The translations under genes and the position numbers were made by a program. 64,000 bases of DNA from a virus. Shown here piece by piece: positions 62,863 through 64,000 of the stretch (the first letter of the stretch is position 1; every line of letters starts with the position of its first letter). The stretch spans positions 1 to 64,000 of IMG/VR virus record IMGVR_UViG_3300037042_007110; one strand, given 5' to 3'. The notes beneath the pieces are model-generated. The model did no database searches, was not told where the DNA came from, and saw nothing but the letters and a program-made list of their open reading frames with translations.

Positions 62863-63631
62863 GGCGCTCGACGCTGCGGCCGAGGCCGTCTTCTTCGGAC
62901 AACGGCTGTCCGACGTGGACGCCATGGTGAAGCGGTCGTCGGACCGCTGGTCCGAGGCGGCCGGAGTGCGACTGCTTGTGGATGGGCGCCGGGCGGCTTG
63001 TCCGGGCTGCGGGCTTGGGCACTGCTGCTACCAGCCAGTCCTGACGACGTTCGTCGAGGCGCTGGCCGTCGCTCGCGCCTTGACCGCGGCCGGTCGGGCG
63101 ACGCGTTCCTTTCGCCGCGCACTGCGCCGAGCTGGCGAGAAGCAGGAGCGTACGCTGCTCGTCGGTCGGGAGAGCGAGCGCATGAGCCGGTGCCCGTTGC
63201 TCGACCGACAGAACCGCTGCACCGTGTACGCCGTCAGGCCGACCAGCTGCAGGACGTACATCGTCTTCGATGGGCGGGACGCCTGCCGTCCCTACGCGGA
63301 GCGCGAAGACGGGGAGCGGCCGATGGTCGCCGTGGTCGACAACGGGGCTCCGGTGGCGACCTCGATCCAGGTGGCGATGACCGCCGCCGCGGGGCTCGGG
63401 TGGCCGCGCGACATCTACGTCCGCGGGCTCCCACTTCAGGTTGCCGCGTGGCTGGATGCCGACGTTGGCCCGGCGGACGACTTCTGGGAGACGATCCGTC
63501 GTCAGTCTGCCATCGACCACGTCAGCCTGGCCAAGATCGCAGCGAACCAAGCGGGCTCCGTGATCGGGTTCGATTCGCGTGGCATCTTGGACATCATCCG
63601 ACAGTTCGCCGAGAGCGTGGAGGCACCATGA
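62855..63631 (+). CDS. YkgJ-type cysteine-cluster protein
   Basis: 258 aa, ATG with GGCGGAGG upstream. ACPGCGLGHCCYQPVLTTF, then CPLLDRQNRCTVYAVRPTSC with CRTY is the pattern of the YkgJ family (CxxC...C-fL--g-C-iY--RP--CR-f), probably binding zinc or an Fe-S cluster. Residues 140-258 are an additional domain. Function of the family is largely unknown. TGA overlaps the next start (ATGA). Confidence 0.72.
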   Translation: MGRALDAAAEAVFFGQRLSDVDAMVKRSSDRWSEAAGVRLLVDGRRAACPGCGLGHCCYQPVLTTFVEALAVARALTAAGRATRSFRRALRRAGEKQERTLLVGRESERMSRCPLLDRQNRCTVYAVRPTSCRTYIVFDGRDACRPYAEREDGERPMVAVVDNGAPVATSIQVAMTAAAGLGWPRDIYVRGLPLQVAAWLDADVGPADDFWETIRRQSAIDHVSLAKIAANQAGSVIGFDSRGILDIIRQFAESVEAP

Positions 63632-64000
63632 ACTTGCTGGAACGTCAGGTCTGGGCAGCCGTCTTCGGAGACAGCTTCAACAGGTACTCGTCGATGGCCG
63701 AGCCCCCACGAGCAGCGGCGCTCGGTGTCGGGCTTGCCGACGAAGCCGTGCTGCTGCTGCGGGAGCGTGCGGACCTGGGGGCGCTGCACAACAGCGAGGA
63801 CTTGGAAGCCGAACGCCAGGCCGAGCTCGACCTGGGCGAAACCGACCAGTCCGACGTCGCCAACCCGGCGCTCGCCGGGCCGCCGCCAGGCGTCGTCGAT
63901 CTCGTGCTCGCAGCCGGCGACCGACACGAGGCTGAGGCGAAGCGGCTCCGCAAGGAAGGCGCTCCGCGTGTCGTGGACATGTTGGCGGAGGAACGCGCGC
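63628..64000 (+). CDS. Unknown protein, cut by window end
   Basis: ATG with GTGGAGG upstream; open to the last base (at least 124 aa). Begins MNLLERQVWAAVFGDSFNRY; then ALGVGLADEAVLLLRERADL and an acidic ELDLGETDQSD segment. Helical, soluble. Unrecognised. Confidence 0.6.
   Translation, partial: MNLLERQVWAAVFGDSFNRYSSMAEPPRAAALGVGLADEAVLLLRERADLGALHNSEDLEAERQAELDLGETDQSDVANPALAGPPPGVVDLVLAAGDRHEAEAKRLRKEGAPRVVDMLAEERA

Overview
The window is part of the genome of a large tailed bacteriophage with a contractile tail (myovirus type). It has very GC-rich DNA, nearly gapless gene packing, many ATGA/GTGA start-stop overlaps, and almost every gene on the plus strand. The evidence for a contractile-tail phage is direct: tail sheath, tail tube, tape measure, gpD/gpV-like hub and spike, gp25-like wedge, gpJ-like baseplate protein and gpI-like protein, in the usual order. 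No capsid, portal, large terminase, integrase or tRNA gene was seen; head and packaging genes probably lie to the left of base 1. The host cannot be named. The base composition points to a high-GC host.

Layout. (1) 1-22.2 kb: tail and baseplate operon, from sheath to tail fibre. It includes a probable programmed -1 frameshift in the tail assembly chaperone (slippery heptamer at 3504-3510) and several large beta-rich virion proteins of unknown role. (2) 22.2-27.2 kb: probable lysis and envelope cassette: a membrane HExxH protein, membrane-anchored coiled-coil proteins, a TIM-barrel-like putative lysin, a holin candidate and a secreted or lipoprotein candidate. Three small minus-strand genes are interleaved, one of them nuclease-like. 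(3) 27.9-31.8 kb: a three-gene operon with a protein of unknown family, a DUF2201-type metallopeptidase-like/VWA protein and a MoxR-family AAA+ ATPase. A conserved regulatory box lies before the operon and again before the ATPase gene. (4) 31.8-47.3 kb: regulation, replication and recombination: sigma-like factor, excisionase-type HTH protein, UvsW-like helicase, lambda-O-like initiator with internal iterons, DnaB-like helicase, DnaG-like primase, a DNA polymerase I with an N-terminal uracil-DNA-glycosylase-like domain, gp32-like ssDNA-binding protein, RecA/UvsX and SbcD/SbcC. This set resembles the recombination-coupled replication of T4-like and SPO1-like phages. (5) 47.3-64 kb: accessory region with a Dam-type methyltransferase, a minus-strand radical SAM protein, an HTH protein resembling small terminase subunits, an 820-base non-coding structured stretch, and about 30 small genes. 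Many of the small genes belong to two related paralogous families that I do not recognise.

Three recurrent elements cross these regions. The first is a putative promoter -10 box TANNCT, placed before genes mainly in the first 30 kb; its recogniser could be the phage sigma-like protein. The second is a leader with core CAATRACC, usually followed by a Shine-Dalgarno sequence, present in at least 13 copies at gene junctions between 36.5 and 61.9 kb. The third is a 12-base tandem repeat, CGGGGCRACAAA, inside two genes. The best candidates for undescribed biology are the expanded small-protein families with their duplicated leaders, the MoxR/VWA operon, the putative origin inside the initiator gene, and the radical SAM module bracketed by tandem repeats.
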